From contig JAJXZJ010000046.1 of the NCBI GenBank assembly GCA_021780105.1, positions 62,001 to 126,000 on the forward strand: a DNA stretch of 64,000 nucleotides, in the 5' to 3' direction. The position numbers and the translations under genes were made by a program. Shown here one piece after another: positions 8,257-17,926 of this stretch. Numbering within the stretch: position 1 is the stretch's first letter; the number at the start of each line of letters is the position of its first letter. The DNA is from a bacterium. GTDB lineage: Bacteria; Verrucomicrobiota; Verrucomicrobiia; Limisphaerales; J093. The notes beneath the pieces were generated by a model. That model saw only the letters and a program-made list of their open reading frames with translations. It was not told where the DNA came from and did not search any database.

Positions 8257-9731
8257 GACCTGCCTCCGATGAGGTCCGCGGCCTGGTGCAACAATGCCAG
8301 CAGTGGCGCGGGCAGCCACACGCTGAAGAGCAGCAGGCCGCCCAGGAGCAGCGCCATGGCGGGCACACCGTCCGGGTGACGCGCGTCGCTGGCGGGGCCG
8401 CCTGTTTTCCGCGCCCCCAGCAGGAGGCGGGCGAGTTGTTGCAGGATGCCGCAGAACGACGCCAGCAGCGCCACCAGAATCAGCGCGCTCACGGTTGTTT
8501 GGTGCGACGCCAGGCCGCCGCTGAGGATGGTCAACTCGCTCAGGAACAGCCCGAACGGCGGCAGCCCGATGGCGGCGAGGCCCGCCAGGGCCATTGCGAT
8601 CGCGGTCACCGGCAGCACCTTCATCACGCCGGGGCCGATGACGCGGAATTCGAGCGAGTGGAAGGTTTGATGGATGTTGCCCGCGGCGAAGAACAACACC
8701 GGCTTGGTCAGCGCGTGATAGCCCATGTGCAACAGTGCGCCGAAAATGGTCACGGGCGAGTTCAGGGCGAAGCCGGTGCAGATCAGGCCGACGTGTTCGA
8801 GGCTCGAATACGCGAGCATCCGTTTGAGATTTTTCTGCACCAGGATGAACGGCGCGGCCAGGAACATGGAGAACAGGCCAAACCCCAGCAGAAAACCGCG
8901 GCTGAAATCGGAGTGCAGGCAGGCCGTGGTGAGAATGTGGAAGCGCAGCAAGGCGTAGAGCGCGATCTTGAGCGACACGCCCGAAAGCATGGCGCTGGTG
9001 GGCGAGGGCGCCTCGCTGTGCGCATCGGGCAGCCAGGTGTGCATGGGGGCGAGGCCGGCCTTGGTGCCGTAGCCAATGAGCGCGAAGACGAAGGCCAGCT
9101 TGAGCAGACGCGGGTCGAGCTGGCCGGCCACGCTCATCATATACGACCAGTTGAAGCTGGGCAGCGAATCCGGGTTCCGTTTGCAGGCGGCGGCATAGAC
9201 GAACACCGTGCCCATCAGCGCCAGCGCCAGGCCCAGGCTGCCGAGGATGACGTATTTCCAGGCGGCTTCGAGCGAGGTGCGCCGGTTGTAGAGCGCCACC
9301 AGGAGCACCGAGGACAGCGCCGTGCCTTCCACCGCCGCCCACATCACGCCCAGGTTGTTGGCCAGCACCACGAGGAACATGCCCGCGCCAAAGAGTGGCG
9401 TGAGCACAAAGAATTCGCGTACGCGGCCCGGTGTCACCGCGCCCGCCGCCACGTCCCGCTCGAAGTAGCGCCCGGCGTAGAGCGAGGTCGCCAGGGAGAC
9501 CGTCGAGATGAGCAGCACCATCCAGGCGCTGAGGGCGTCCGCGGAAAGAAAACCACGCCACTCGGTGACCACGCCGCGCGCCAAGACCTGGCGGACCAGG
9601 GCGAGGCCCAGGCCGAGCGTGACGCCGAACGCCAGCACGCCCAGTGCCGCCATCACCCGCGGCGCCCGCACCGTCAGGCACAACAGACCGGCCAGCAACG
9701 GCACGATCAGAATCGGCGTCAGGAGCAACAT
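8253..9731 (-). CDS. Set A HyfF/NuoN-like antiporter subunit
   Basis: A 492-residue protein with about 14 membrane helices of the Mrp/NuoL-M-N proton-pumping family. Key ion-path residues are present: Glu in WAAVEGTALSSV, Lys and His in GYGTKAGLAPMHTWLPDAH, and Lys in QKNLKRMLAYSSLEHVG. Such subunits move H+ or Na+ when coupled to redox-driven changes in the membrane arm. It overlaps the large-subunit start and follows the HyfE-like gene by 1 base, so the two are certainly cotranscribed. Confidence 0.9.
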   Translation of the reverse strand: MLLLTPILIVPLLAGLLCLTVRAPRVMAALGVLAFGVTLGLGLALVRQVLARGVVTEWRGFLSADALSAWMVLLISTVSLATSLYAGRYFERDVAAGAVTPGRVREFFVLTPLFGAGMFLVVLANNLGVMWAAVEGTALSSVLLVALYNRRTSLEAAWKYVILGSLGLALALMGTVFVYAAACKRNPDSLPSFNWSYMMSVAGQLDPRLLKLAFVFALIGYGTKAGLAPMHTWLPDAHSEAPSPTSAMLSGVSLKIALYALLRFHILTTACLHSDFSRGFLLGFGLFSMFLAAPFILVQKNLKRMLAYSSLEHVGLICTGFALNSPVTIFGALLHMGYHALTKPVLFFAAGNIHQTFHSLEFRVIGPGVMKVLPVTAIAMALAGLAAIGLPPFGLFLSELTILSGGLASHQTTVSALILVALLASFCGILQQLARLLLGARKTGGPASDARHPDGVPAMALLLGGLLLFSVWLPAPLLALLHQAADLIGGRS

Positions 9732-9732
9732 G

Positions 9733-10404
9733 TCAGCCTTTCAACTGGTTCAACTTGCTCGTATCCATCGAGGCGAAGGTTTCGCGGATGCGATAAACCA
9801 GGATGCCCAGCACCATCACCGCCACGAGCACGTCGAAGAAAATACCCAGTTCGACCACCAACGGCATGCCGTAGCTGGCGACCGCCACGGCGGCGAGCAT
9901 CACGCCGTTTTCCACGGTCAGCAGCGCCAGCACCTGGGTGAGGGCCTTGCGGCAGTTAATCATCAGGAAGAACCCGGTGAGCAGGAGCGTGAGGGCCACG
10001 GGCAGGGTGTTGTTGCCCAGCCGTTCGAGCGATGTGAAGGGGCGCGCGACCACGTAGCCGAGCAACGTCAGTCCGCCGCAGATGAGCATCGAGGTGGGGG
10101 CGTTGAAGAGCGGCTCAATCTCCTGATGGATTTGAATGCGCTGCACCAGCCGATTCAACAGCCACGGCAGGAAGAACACCTTGCCGGCGAGCGTCAGCCC
10201 GGCCACGATATAAACATGGCTGGCATTGTGGTAGTAGGCCACGACGGCGGCGATGGCGGCGAGCAGCAAGGATTGAATGGCGAAGAGCCGGATGCTGGTG
10301 GGCAACTGGCGCTGGGCCGTCATCAGCAATTGCACCACGAGTATCAGCGCCGCCATCAGGGTGATGACGTGCGAACCGATATCCATTGAAGCAGGAGGGT
10401 TCAT
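9733..10404 (-). CDS. Set A HyfE/NuoK-like membrane subunit
   Basis: A 223-residue protein with about six or seven membrane helices. The pattern (QSLLLAAIAAVVAYYH, VLALLTVENGVMLAAVAV, VELGIFFDVLVAVMVLGILVYRI) is that of HyfE, whose C-terminal half resembles NuoK. The conserved ENG in a membrane helix matches NuoK's helix with a buried Glu. The start at 10404 lies 2 bases after the HyfC-like stop; an ATG at 10386 (MDIGSHV) is an alternative. Confidence 0.88.
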   Translation of the reverse strand: MNPPASMDIGSHVITLMAALILVVQLLMTAQRQLPTSIRLFAIQSLLLAAIAAVVAYYHNASHVYIVAGLTLAGKVFFLPWLLNRLVQRIQIHQEIEPLFNAPTSMLICGGLTLLGYVVARPFTSLERLGNNTLPVALTLLLTGFFLMINCRKALTQVLALLTVENGVMLAAVAVASYGMPLVVELGIFFDVLVAVMVLGILVYRIRETFASMDTSKLNQLKG

Positions 10405-10406
10405 GA

Positions 10407-11348
10407 TCAGTGAAAGAGAAACGTGGAGAGCAACGCCAGCGTGGCCAGCACGAAGGCCGCGCTCAACAGGTCCGGCACGCGGAACAGGCGCAGCTTGGCG
10501 TTGGTGGTTTCGACCACCACGACGGCGGCCGACAGGGCGAGCAGTTTGGCCAGATAGGCAAGCAGGCTGATTCCCAGCGCCGCCGCCCCGGCCCCCGGTC
10601 CCGCGAGGCCAATGGGGAAGAACACATTCAAGAGCAGCGTCATCAGCACCAGTTGTTTGACGGACGCGCCCCATTCCATGAAGGCGAGATGGCGGCCCGA
10701 GTACTCCAGCAGCATCGCCTCGTGAATCATTGTCAGTTCCAGGTGTGTGGCCGGGTTGTCCACCGGGATGCGGCCCGTCTCCGCCAGCAGCACGACAAAC
10801 ATCGCCGCGAACGCCAGGACATGCGCCGGGTTCAGCAGCTTCCACGTCGCGCTCTGCGTGCTCAGCGCCATCTGGCTCAGGTCCGTGGATTTCGCGGTGA
10901 TGGCCACCGTAAAGATCGCAAGCATCAGCGCCGGCTCGGCGATGGCGGAAAGCGTCATCTCGCGGCTGCTGCCCATGCCCCCGAAGGCGCTGGCTGGATC
11001 GAGTCCGCCGAGCGCGAGAAAGAAGCGCCCCAGCGCCAGCAACCCCACCACGGCCAGGACGCCCCCAAAAAGACTCAGCGGCGCGGGGAGGTGGACCATT
11101 GGAACCATCAGGCCTGTCAGCAGCGCGCTGAGGAACACCACGTAAGGCGCGAAGCCGAAGACCCACGAGGTGTGTTCGGAGATGACCATGTCCTTGCGCA
11201 GAAACTTGGCGAGGTCGAAATAGACCTGCCACGGGCGTGGGCCGCGGCGGTTTTGCAGCTTGGCCTTCCAGTTTTTGATGACCCCGCTCACAAGGGGCGC
11301 CAGCAGGAGCAGCAGGAGGAGTTGGAGAACGAGAGCCGGCAGATTCAT
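10407..11348 (-). CDS. Set A HyfC/NuoH-like membrane subunit
   Basis: A 313-residue NuoH/HycD-like protein with about eight helices that joins the hydrophilic arm to the antiporter subunits. Typical motifs are LVSGVIKNWKAKLQNRRGP near the N-terminus, LLAETGRIPVDNPATHLELTMIHEAM in the middle, and a terminal KLRLFRVPDLL. The acidic residues of the E/D-rich loop expected at the quinone-like funnel are kept. The start at 11348 is the ATG after the spacer, which holds repeat-like sequence. Confidence 0.9.
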   Translation of the reverse strand: MNLPALVLQLLLLLLLAPLVSGVIKNWKAKLQNRRGPRPWQVYFDLAKFLRKDMVISEHTSWVFGFAPYVVFLSALLTGLMVPMVHLPAPLSLFGGVLAVVGLLALGRFFLALGGLDPASAFGGMGSSREMTLSAIAEPALMLAIFTVAITAKSTDLSQMALSTQSATWKLLNPAHVLAFAAMFVVLLAETGRIPVDNPATHLELTMIHEAMLLEYSGRHLAFMEWGASVKQLVLMTLLLNVFFPIGLAGPGAGAAALGISLLAYLAKLLALSAAVVVVETTNAKLRLFRVPDLLSAAFVLATLALLSTFLFH

Positions 11349-11496
11349 AGGGCCTTGACCTTCGTTCGACCGGCACATCCGAGACCTGAAGCCCGAAACC
11401 CGAAGCCCGAAAGGGTCTCGTCCGCCCGCGCTTTCAGATTCCGGATGTCAGGCAGCCTGCGGATTTCGGCATTCGGATTTCGGATTTCCGCGAAGT
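11349..11496 (-). repeat. Repeat-like spacer within the operon (CGAAATCCG/CCCGAAA type)
   Basis: The only large gap (148 bases) inside the two-complex operon. It is built of short reiterated words: GAAGCCCGAAACCCGAAGCC near 11388-11410 and TTCGGCATTCGGATTTCGGA near 11464-11483, ending GATTTCCGCG. Read in the ORF frame it gives RNPNAEIR and GFGFRASG-like peptides, which I recognise as a common translated repeat in Verrucomicrobia and Planctomycetes genomes. No terminator or promoter is clear. A related sequence occurs at 37235-37262 and inside the gene at 38858. Confidence 0.6.
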
Positions 11497-13551
11497 TCAT
11501 AGCGCAAAGAGGAGCAGCGCCAACAAGGTGACGAAAATGTAGATGAGGTAGGCCTGGAGACTGCCCGCTTGCAGCGCCCGCAGCCGGCGTGAGGCGCGCA
11601 ACACCAGCCACCTCAACGGCCGGTAGATGCGGGTCTGGAACACTTCCTCGACGTGGCTCTCGAAGCGGAGGGTCGTGGTGAAATAAGGCGAGAAGTCGTA
11701 TTCGCGCTGCACCTCGCGGCGCGGGCGGAACAGCGCCTTGAAAATCATCCGCAGCGGCTTCGAGAAACCGGTGGCGGTGTATTGCATCTGCGGCGTGAGG
11801 CCGCGCTGGCCGCAGTCCCAGGTCGGGCCGATGCGTGTTCCGGCCCGGCGGGCGAACAGCGCCCACAACGTCAGCGGCACCGGCAGGAGACAGAGCAGCA
11901 TGAGCGCGATGCCGGGGGTCGAAACCGTGCCGCCCTGCGCGGGCCCGCCCGAGAGCACCAGGCCGTCGGCCATCGTGAGTTGCTGGCTCAGTTGCTGACC
12001 GGTCAATTGGCGTGTCAGCGGGTCGAACAGTTTCAGAAAAACCGTCGGAAACAATCCGAGGAAGACGCACGCGGCCACGAGAATTCCCTGGCCGAGCAGC
12101 ATGGGGAACGGCACTTCGCGCGCCTGCCGGGCGTGGTCGCCGCGCGGTTGGCCGAGAAAGGTGACGCCGAACGCCTTGACGAAACACGCCGCCGCCAGCG
12201 CGCCGGTCAGTGCCAGCATCGCACCGCTCAACGGGAACATCAGACGGATGAGGCTGGTGGTGGTGCCGAAGCCCTGCAGCAACGACTGGTAGGTCAGCCA
12301 CTCGCTCACGAAACCGTTCAGCGGTGGCAGCGCGGAAATGGCCACCGCGCCGACGAGGAAGCAGAGCGTTGTCCACCGCATCCGTTTCGCCAGCCCGCCC
12401 AGGTCCTCCATGTTCCGCGTGTGGGTGGCGTGCAGCACCGCGCCCGCCCCCAGGAAGAGCAGCGCCTTGAACACCGCGTGGTTGAGGGTGTGATACAAAC
12501 CCGCGATCAACGCCAGCGAGGCCAGCACGGGATGGCCGGAGTGCAGAAACATCAACGCCGCGCCCAGGCCCATGAGGATGATGCCGATGTTCTCGATGCT
12601 GTGATAGGCCAGCAGCCGCTTGAGGTCGTGCTCCATCAGGGCATAGAGCACGCCCAACACGGCGGAAATCGTCCCGAGGGTCAGCACCGTGACCCCCCAC
12701 CAGTTCGGCGGCGTGCCGAGAAAATCGAAGCACACCCGCGCCAGGCCGTAGATGCCGGTCTTGATGAGGACGCCGGACATGAGCGCGGAGACGTTGCTGG
12801 GCGCGACCGGATGCGCGGCCGGCAGCCAGATGTGCAGCGGCACCATGCCTGCCTTGACGCCGAAGCCGATGAGGAAGAGCAGGAACACAACGTTCCGCCG
12901 GGCGGCGGGCATTTTGTCGCCGAGCGCGTGGAAACCCTCGAAGCCATAACTCCCCGATGCCTGGAACAACAGCAGGAATCCCAGGATGAGGCAGCCGGTG
13001 CCGAGGTGGGACATGATGAAGAAGAGCACGCCGGCGTTGCGGGTTTCTGCGTGCTCATGCTCGAAGCTGACGAGGCAGTAGGCGGACAACGCCATGAGTT
13101 CCCAGGCGATGAGAAAGAAGAAAGCGTTGTCGGCCAGGAACACCAGCGTGGTGGCGAGCAGCAGCAGGTTGAAGAACGCGCCGAGCACGCCGGCGTTTTT
13201 GTGCCCGTAATAGCCGCGCACGTAACCCAGCGAGTAAATCGAGAGCGCCACGCCCAGCAGCGAAACGACCATTCCGAAAAAACAGCCCAGCGCGTCCGCG
13301 CGGAGGCCGAACCGCACGTAGGGAATCAGGGAAGGAAACAGCGCGAACGACTGGCTGGCCGTGGCCGCCCCGGTCGCCAGGGAGGAGGCGCAGGCGAAGA
13401 TCCCGCAAACGCCGCCCGCCGCGGCCAGCCCGAACCCGACGCCGTTGGCCAGTTTTTCGGCGCGCTGGAACAACAGCGCGCCTACGATTCCCGCCACATA
13501 CGCCCCCAAGGCGCAGGTCAACAGCGTGGCCGAGAAGTCGTTCATGTTCAT
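11497..13551 (-). CDS. Set A HyfB/NuoL-like antiporter subunit
   Basis: A 684-residue membrane protein, the largest set A antiporter. Ion-path signatures are Glu in FLIAWELMALSAYCLVS, Lys and His in GFGVKAGMVPLHIWLPAAHP, and Lys in MEHDLKRLLAYHSIENIG. The C-terminal part carries the WDCGQRGLTPQMQYTATGFS motif typical of HyfB, then a basic amphipathic stretch and a last helix. The start codon (13551, or 13545 as a second Met) overlaps the stop of the set B ferredoxin-NuoB gene. Set A translation is therefore coupled to set B. Confidence 0.9.
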   Translation of the reverse strand: MNMNDFSATLLTCALGAYVAGIVGALLFQRAEKLANGVGFGLAAAGGVCGIFACASSLATGAATASQSFALFPSLIPYVRFGLRADALGCFFGMVVSLLGVALSIYSLGYVRGYYGHKNAGVLGAFFNLLLLATTLVFLADNAFFFLIAWELMALSAYCLVSFEHEHAETRNAGVLFFIMSHLGTGCLILGFLLLFQASGSYGFEGFHALGDKMPAARRNVVFLLFLIGFGVKAGMVPLHIWLPAAHPVAPSNVSALMSGVLIKTGIYGLARVCFDFLGTPPNWWGVTVLTLGTISAVLGVLYALMEHDLKRLLAYHSIENIGIILMGLGAALMFLHSGHPVLASLALIAGLYHTLNHAVFKALLFLGAGAVLHATHTRNMEDLGGLAKRMRWTTLCFLVGAVAISALPPLNGFVSEWLTYQSLLQGFGTTTSLIRLMFPLSGAMLALTGALAAACFVKAFGVTFLGQPRGDHARQAREVPFPMLLGQGILVAACVFLGLFPTVFLKLFDPLTRQLTGQQLSQQLTMADGLVLSGGPAQGGTVSTPGIALMLLCLLPVPLTLWALFARRAGTRIGPTWDCGQRGLTPQMQYTATGFSKPLRMIFKALFRPRREVQREYDFSPYFTTTLRFESHVEEVFQTRIYRPLRWLVLRASRRLRALQAGSLQAYLIYIFVTLLALLLFAL

Positions 13552-14348
13552 CCAGTTTTTCGCCCGGACTCTTCCAGCCGCCCCAGCAATCGGATCAGCC
13601 CGTCGAGGATGGTCAGCGGATGGGGCGGACAGCCGGGAATGAATAAGTCCACGGGCAGCAAAACGCCAGCGCCATTGTGGACCTGGGGGTGGCCGACAAA
13701 CGGCCCGCCCGCGATGGCACACGCCCCCACCGCGATCACGATCCTTGGCTCCGGCACGGCGGCGTAGGTTTTCTGGAGCGCCAGTTCCATGTTTTTTGAA
13801 ACGGGGCCGGTGATGAGCAGGCCGTCGGCATGGCGGGGCGAGGCGACGAACTGGATGCCGAACCGGCCGAGGTCCCAGCCGATGGTGCCAAGCACGTTCG
13901 TGTCGGCCTCGCACGCGTTGCAGCCGCCGGCGCTGACCTGGCGCAGCTTCAGCGAACGCCTGAAGAGCCGGCGTAGTTTCTCGTCAAGCACGCCCGCCAG
14001 GCGCAACTGTTCGTTGCCTGCTTCGCCCAACACCAGGTCTTCGCGCCGGCGCACCGCCAGGCGATGGTCGCCGGTTTGGGTGATGGCTCCGGTGGGACAC
14101 GCCTTGACGCATTCGGCGCAGAAGAGGCAGCGGCCCAGGTCCAGAGCGACGCGCCGGTCAGGTGGCCGCGTGACCGCCTCGGTGGGGCAGACGGCCACGC
14201 ACGCAGCGCAGTCGGCCTGGCATTTCGCGGCCTCCACCCGCAAGGCGCCGCCGTGCCGCTCGGGCAGCGCGGGTGCCGGGCCGGCGGGATACGCCATCGT
14301 GGCGCAGCCGCGCTTCAGACGATTCAGCAGAGTGTCGTGAACAAACAT
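13548..14348 (-). CDS. Set B small subunit: 2[4Fe-4S] ferredoxin-NuoB fusion
   Basis: A 266-residue protein. Residues 43-84 form a two-cluster ferredoxin: Cys43, 47, 50, 54 (first spacing CxxxC rather than CxxC) and Cys74, 77, 80, 84. Residues 133-260 are NuoB/HyfI-like with cluster ligands Cys142, 145 (GGCNACE), Cys209 (VGACAIAGG) and Cys239 (IPGCPPHP). Compared with set A the ferredoxin domain has a complete second cluster, so it may receive electrons from a different donor. It lies 16 bases after the large-subunit stop and overlaps the next gene. Confidence 0.88.
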   Translation of the reverse strand: MFVHDTLLNRLKRGCATMAYPAGPAPALPERHGGALRVEAAKCQADCAACVAVCPTEAVTRPPDRRVALDLGRCLFCAECVKACPTGAITQTGDHRLAVRRREDLVLGEAGNEQLRLAGVLDEKLRRLFRRSLKLRQVSAGGCNACEADTNVLGTIGWDLGRFGIQFVASPRHADGLLITGPVSKNMELALQKTYAAVPEPRIVIAVGACAIAGGPFVGHPQVHNGAGVLLPVDLFIPGCPPHPLTILDGLIRLLGRLEESGRKTG

Positions 14349-14364
14349 GGAGTGCCGGGCGGCG

Positions 14365-15846
14365 CTACAGATCGAAGCCGCAATAGCTCAGGTTGAAACT
14401 TTTGTTGCACAGCGGGAAATCCGAGATGGCCTGACCGCGCAGCGCCAGCGCCAGCCCGGTCCAGTTGTGGAAGGACGGGTCGGTGATTTTGTAGCGGCGC
14501 AACCTGCCGTCCGCACCGGTCAGCGCCGCGTGACAGACTTCGCCGCGCCAGCCTTCCACCAGCGCCACCGCCAGCGTGTCCGGTGCCAGCGGCGGCAGGG
14601 GCGACCGCGTTTCGCCATCGGGCGCGGCATCCAACTGCTCGCGCAGAAATTCGCCGGAACGCTGAATTTCCAGCCAGCGGACGCGGGCGCGGGCAAAGAC
14701 GTCGCCGTCCGGCCAGACCGACACCGGCACCTGGGCGAAGCGGAACCAGCCGGCCGGGTGGTCGAACCGCACGTCGCGCACCAGTCCGCACGCCCGCGCC
14801 GCCGGGCCGACCAGGCCAATCTCGGTCGCCTGTTTCCGATGCAGGTGGCCGGTGTGCTCGAAGCGCGTCCGCACGGACGCCGCATCCCACAGCCACACCG
14901 CTGCTTGTTGGACCTCCGCCAGCGATGTTTCGAGCCGTTCGCGCAGCTTGCCGAGGCGTTCTGTCCCGCCATCGTGCGGACCGCCGCCGGGCCGGACCAG
15001 GCCGCGCCCAAAGCGGTTGCCGCACAGCATCGCGGTGAGGTTGAGAAAATCACCGCGAATCTTGCCGCAGGCCGAGGCGGTCGGCAGAAACGCCACGTCG
15101 CCGGCCAGCGCGCCGAGGTCGCCGGTGTGGTTGGCCAGCCGTTCCAGTTCGAGCGCGATGGCCCGGAGCCATTGGGCGCGCAATGGCGCTTCGGTGCCGG
15201 CCAGGGCTTCCAGGGTGCTCGCATAAGCCGTGGCATGGGCGATGGTCGTGTCGCCCGCCACGGTTTCCATTTGATAGATCGTCGCGCGATGCGGGCCGCC
15301 CGCGAGAGCTTCCTCGATGCCCCGGTGCTGGAAACCGAGCGCGATTTCAAGATGCAGCACTTCTTCACCCGCGCACTGAAAACGGAAATGCCCCGGTTCG
15401 ATGATGCCGGCATGCACCGGCCCGACGGCGACTTCGTGGATTTCGCGGCCGTCCACGCGGAAGAAGTCGCCCACCGCCGGACCGGCCCCGTGGTCTTTGC
15501 GCACCGCCTTCAGCCAGGGATGGTTCTCGGGAACGGCGCCGTGCTGTTCCCAGATTTCGCGCTCGAACAGATGCGCCTGGGAATGCGTGGCCGTCAGCGA
15601 TGGGAAGGATCCGGAGAATGGCCGGCTGCGACCGACGACCAGCGTGTTGCCGGCGTCGAAAGCCAGCACGGCGACCAACCGCAGCGCCCCGCCCTCCGGC
15701 ACGCCGAAAAGACTGTTCAGGCGTTCGCCGCGATCCAACTCGGCGCCGACATGGCGGAGAAACTCAGGCAGCGGCCACTCGGGCACATCGGCCCACGGGA
15801 GGGCGGTGCCGTTGGTCAGCAGGGCGAACGGGGTGGTTCGGTTCAT
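14365..15846 (-). CDS. Set B large subunit: degenerate NuoC plus NuoD/HyfG-like domain
   Basis: A 493-residue protein. The N-terminal NuoC-like part is eroded (HLFEREIWEQHGAVPENHP instead of an ERE-xxDLFG-xxHP motif). The NuoD/HyfG part keeps GPVHAGIIEPGHFRF at residues 142-156. The nickel-ligand positions read AGDT (Ala197, Thr200) and NLSYCGFDL (Ser487, Gly490). A cysteine at 489 is next to, not at, a ligand position. Hydrogenase activity is therefore ruled out. The start overlaps the upstream antiporter stop (ATGA). Confidence 0.88.
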   Translation of the reverse strand: MNRTTPFALLTNGTALPWADVPEWPLPEFLRHVGAELDRGERLNSLFGVPEGGALRLVAVLAFDAGNTLVVGRSRPFSGSFPSLTATHSQAHLFEREIWEQHGAVPENHPWLKAVRKDHGAGPAVGDFFRVDGREIHEVAVGPVHAGIIEPGHFRFQCAGEEVLHLEIALGFQHRGIEEALAGGPHRATIYQMETVAGDTTIAHATAYASTLEALAGTEAPLRAQWLRAIALELERLANHTGDLGALAGDVAFLPTASACGKIRGDFLNLTAMLCGNRFGRGLVRPGGGPHDGGTERLGKLRERLETSLAEVQQAAVWLWDAASVRTRFEHTGHLHRKQATEIGLVGPAARACGLVRDVRFDHPAGWFRFAQVPVSVWPDGDVFARARVRWLEIQRSGEFLREQLDAAPDGETRSPLPPLAPDTLAVALVEGWRGEVCHAALTGADGRLRRYKITDPSFHNWTGLALALRGQAISDFPLCNKSFNLSYCGFDL

Positions 15847-17285
15847 GGCGTGGGAGAAAGTTGCCGGACCGCCGCCGTCCACGCCTCGCGCAGCGCGTTC
15901 GGCGTGGCAAGACCCAGGCCCAGCGCCAGCAGCAGCAACGCCGCCGGCGGCAGAACCACGGCGAGGGTTTCCCGGTAGCGATGGTCCATTTCACGCGCGG
16001 CCTGGCGCGGCCGGCCATACACGATGGCAAACACCACCCGCGTCAGACCGAAGAACGCCAGCAGCAGACAGCCCAGAAAGAAAGCCGCCGCCCACCCGTG
16101 CCCGGTGGCGAAGGTGCTCTTCACGATGAGCAACTCGCTGAAAAACGGTCCGAACGGCGGACACGCCGTCACCGCGAACAGCGCCGCGACAAACAGGGCC
16201 GCTGAGCGCGGGGTGATGACCGACATGCCGCTGACCTCGTCAATGGTTCGCCCGCCCGCCGCGCGACGGAGGTTGCCCGCGCTGAGAAAGAGCGCGCCTT
16301 TGGTCATGCTGTTGTTCCACACATGGAAAAATGCCGCCCACAGCCCCACGCCGCCCACCGCCGCGCCCAGACTGAGAATTCCCATGTGCTCGACGCTCGA
16401 ATAGGCCAACATCCGTTTGAAGTCGCGCGCGGAAAGCAGGAACAGCGCGGCCACCAGCATCGAGAACAACCCGATGACCAGCAGCGTGCGGCTGGCGACC
16501 TCGCCGGCGCCCGCCGCATCCACCACCGCGCGCACCCGCAGCACCGCCGTGAAGGCCACGGTGGTCACGCCGCCCGCCAGCATCGCGCCGACAATGCCCG
16601 GCGCTTCGCCATAGGCATCCGGTTTCCAGGTGTGCATCGGCGCCAGTCCCATCTTCGTGCCGTAGCCGACCAACAGCAGCACCCAGGCGATCAACACCCA
16701 CGGTCGGGACAGGGCGGTGCCTTGGGCCATCAATGCCGCAAACGTCAGGTCTCCCGCCCCGCCGCCGTGGAGCGAGGCGTAGCCCAGACAGAACGAGCCG
16801 AGCAGCGACAGCGCGATGCCCGTGCCGCCGACGAGCAGATACTTCCACGTCGCCTCGAAGGCCCGGGGCGTGTTGTTGAAGTGGAGCAACGGCACGGAGG
16901 ACAACGTCACCGCCTCGGTTGCGATCCACAGCAGGCCGAGATGCCGCGCCATGTGCGCCGCGCTCATCAGGCCCAGTGCCGCGAGGAAACCCGCCACAAA
17001 GACGCGGTTGGGCCGTTCGGCGCGCAAGCGCAAATACGGCACGCCGTAGGCCGCGCAGCCCAGAAACAGCAGGGAAACCGCCGGTAACATCGCCCGGGCC
17101 AGCGGATCGCAGCCGAACCAGGCATGGAACGGAGATTCGGGCGGCCGCAGCATCAGCCCAAACGCCAGGAGCGCATGCGCCAGCCCGGCCGCCGGCAGGA
17201 ACCAGGGGCGCGTGCGGTTGTCCGGCCAGAGGGCCGCCGCTCCCGCCGCCACCAACGGCACGAAGATTAAGAGCAGTTCTTTCAT
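15843..17285 (-). CDS. Set B HyfF/NuoN-like antiporter subunit
   Basis: A 480-residue membrane protein of the Mrp/NuoN family with about 14 helices. The conserved ion-path residues are Glu in LLWIATEAVTLSSV, Lys and His in GYGTKMGLAPMHTWKPDAY, and Lys in ARDFKRMLAYSSVEHMG. The histidine-loop motif differs slightly from set A (HTWKPDA versus HTWLPDA). It overlaps both neighbours by four bases, which suggests tightly fixed subunit ratios. Confidence 0.9.
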   Translation of the reverse strand: MKELLLIFVPLVAAGAAALWPDNRTRPWFLPAAGLAHALLAFGLMLRPPESPFHAWFGCDPLARAMLPAVSLLFLGCAAYGVPYLRLRAERPNRVFVAGFLAALGLMSAAHMARHLGLLWIATEAVTLSSVPLLHFNNTPRAFEATWKYLLVGGTGIALSLLGSFCLGYASLHGGGAGDLTFAALMAQGTALSRPWVLIAWVLLLVGYGTKMGLAPMHTWKPDAYGEAPGIVGAMLAGGVTTVAFTAVLRVRAVVDAAGAGEVASRTLLVIGLFSMLVAALFLLSARDFKRMLAYSSVEHMGILSLGAAVGGVGLWAAFFHVWNNSMTKGALFLSAGNLRRAAGGRTIDEVSGMSVITPRSAALFVAALFAVTACPPFGPFFSELLIVKSTFATGHGWAAAFFLGCLLLAFFGLTRVVFAIVYGRPRQAAREMDHRYRETLAVVLPPAALLLLALGLGLATPNALREAWTAAVRQLSPTP

Positions 17286-17926
17286 TCTCGAAGCACCGTC
17301 AGTTTCCGCGTATCGAGCGAGTCGAACGCCCGCTGGATGCGGTCCACAATGATGCCGGTCACAAAGACGGCCACGGTCAGGTCCAGGAGGATGCCGGCTT
17401 CGACCAGCAACGGGGTCGAATGGATCAGCAGCAGGCCGAACAGGTAGATGCCGTTTTCCAGGATCAGGTAGCCGCAGACTTGCGAAATGGCCTTGGACCG
17501 GCCGATCAGCAGCAGCAAACCCGTAAGCACGGACGCCAGCGCGCCGGCGACCAGCAGGGATTCGTGATGCTCCGGCAACAAGGGGAGACGGCGCGCCAAT
17601 ACCACGGCGCCAATCATGCCCGCCGCGCCCAGCAGCAACGACGGCAGGAACCCGATCAGGGGATCCAGGTCGCGGTCAATGTTGGCCGTGCGCATGGCCC
17701 GGCGCAGCAGCGCGGGAATCACGAGTCCCTTCATGGCGACGGTGGCAGCCGCGATCACCAGCACCATCATGCGCCAATCGTGTGCTTCGATCACCAGCGG
17801 CATGATGCCGAGCACCATGCCCTGCAGCGCGGCAATGCGGATGAGCGACGGCAGCCGGCCGGTGCCCAGCGCGACGAGGTTCAAGCCCATCGCCAGACCA
17901 ATCAAAAGATTCAGCAGGCCGCTCAC
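17282..17926 (-). CDS. Set B HyfE/NuoK-like membrane subunit
   Basis: A 214-residue HyfE homologue with six or seven helices and the NuoK-like ILENGIYLFGLLL and EAGILLDLTVAVFVTGIIVDRI segments. It ends in LDTRKLTVLRE, close to the set A ending (MDTSKLNQLKG). The start is GTG at 17926, overlapping the HyfC-like stop as GTGA. The open frame continues upstream only by chance. Overlap with the next gene is ATGA. Confidence 0.87.
   Translation of the reverse strand: MSGLLNLLIGLAMGLNLVALGTGRLPSLIRIAALQGMVLGIMPLVIEAHDWRMMVLVIAAATVAMKGLVIPALLRRAMRTANIDRDLDPLIGFLPSLLLGAAGMIGAVVLARRLPLLPEHHESLLVAGALASVLTGLLLLIGRSKAISQVCGYLILENGIYLFGLLLIHSTPLLVEAGILLDLTVAVFVTGIIVDRIQRAFDSLDTRKLTVLRE

Noticed and set aside
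6652-9681. A single 1009-residue fusion of antiporter and large subunit
   Set aside because: The upstream part is an alternative-frame reading of the HyfF-like gene. The genuine start overlaps the HyfF-like stop at 8253-8256.
11653-13767. A 704-residue plus-strand protein opposite the HyfB-like gene
   Set aside because: Gln/Arg/His-rich antisense shadow of a GC-rich membrane gene; no domains, and the opposite strand has clear homology. The same applies to the antisense frames at 8286-9941, 14347-15978 and 45907-48399.
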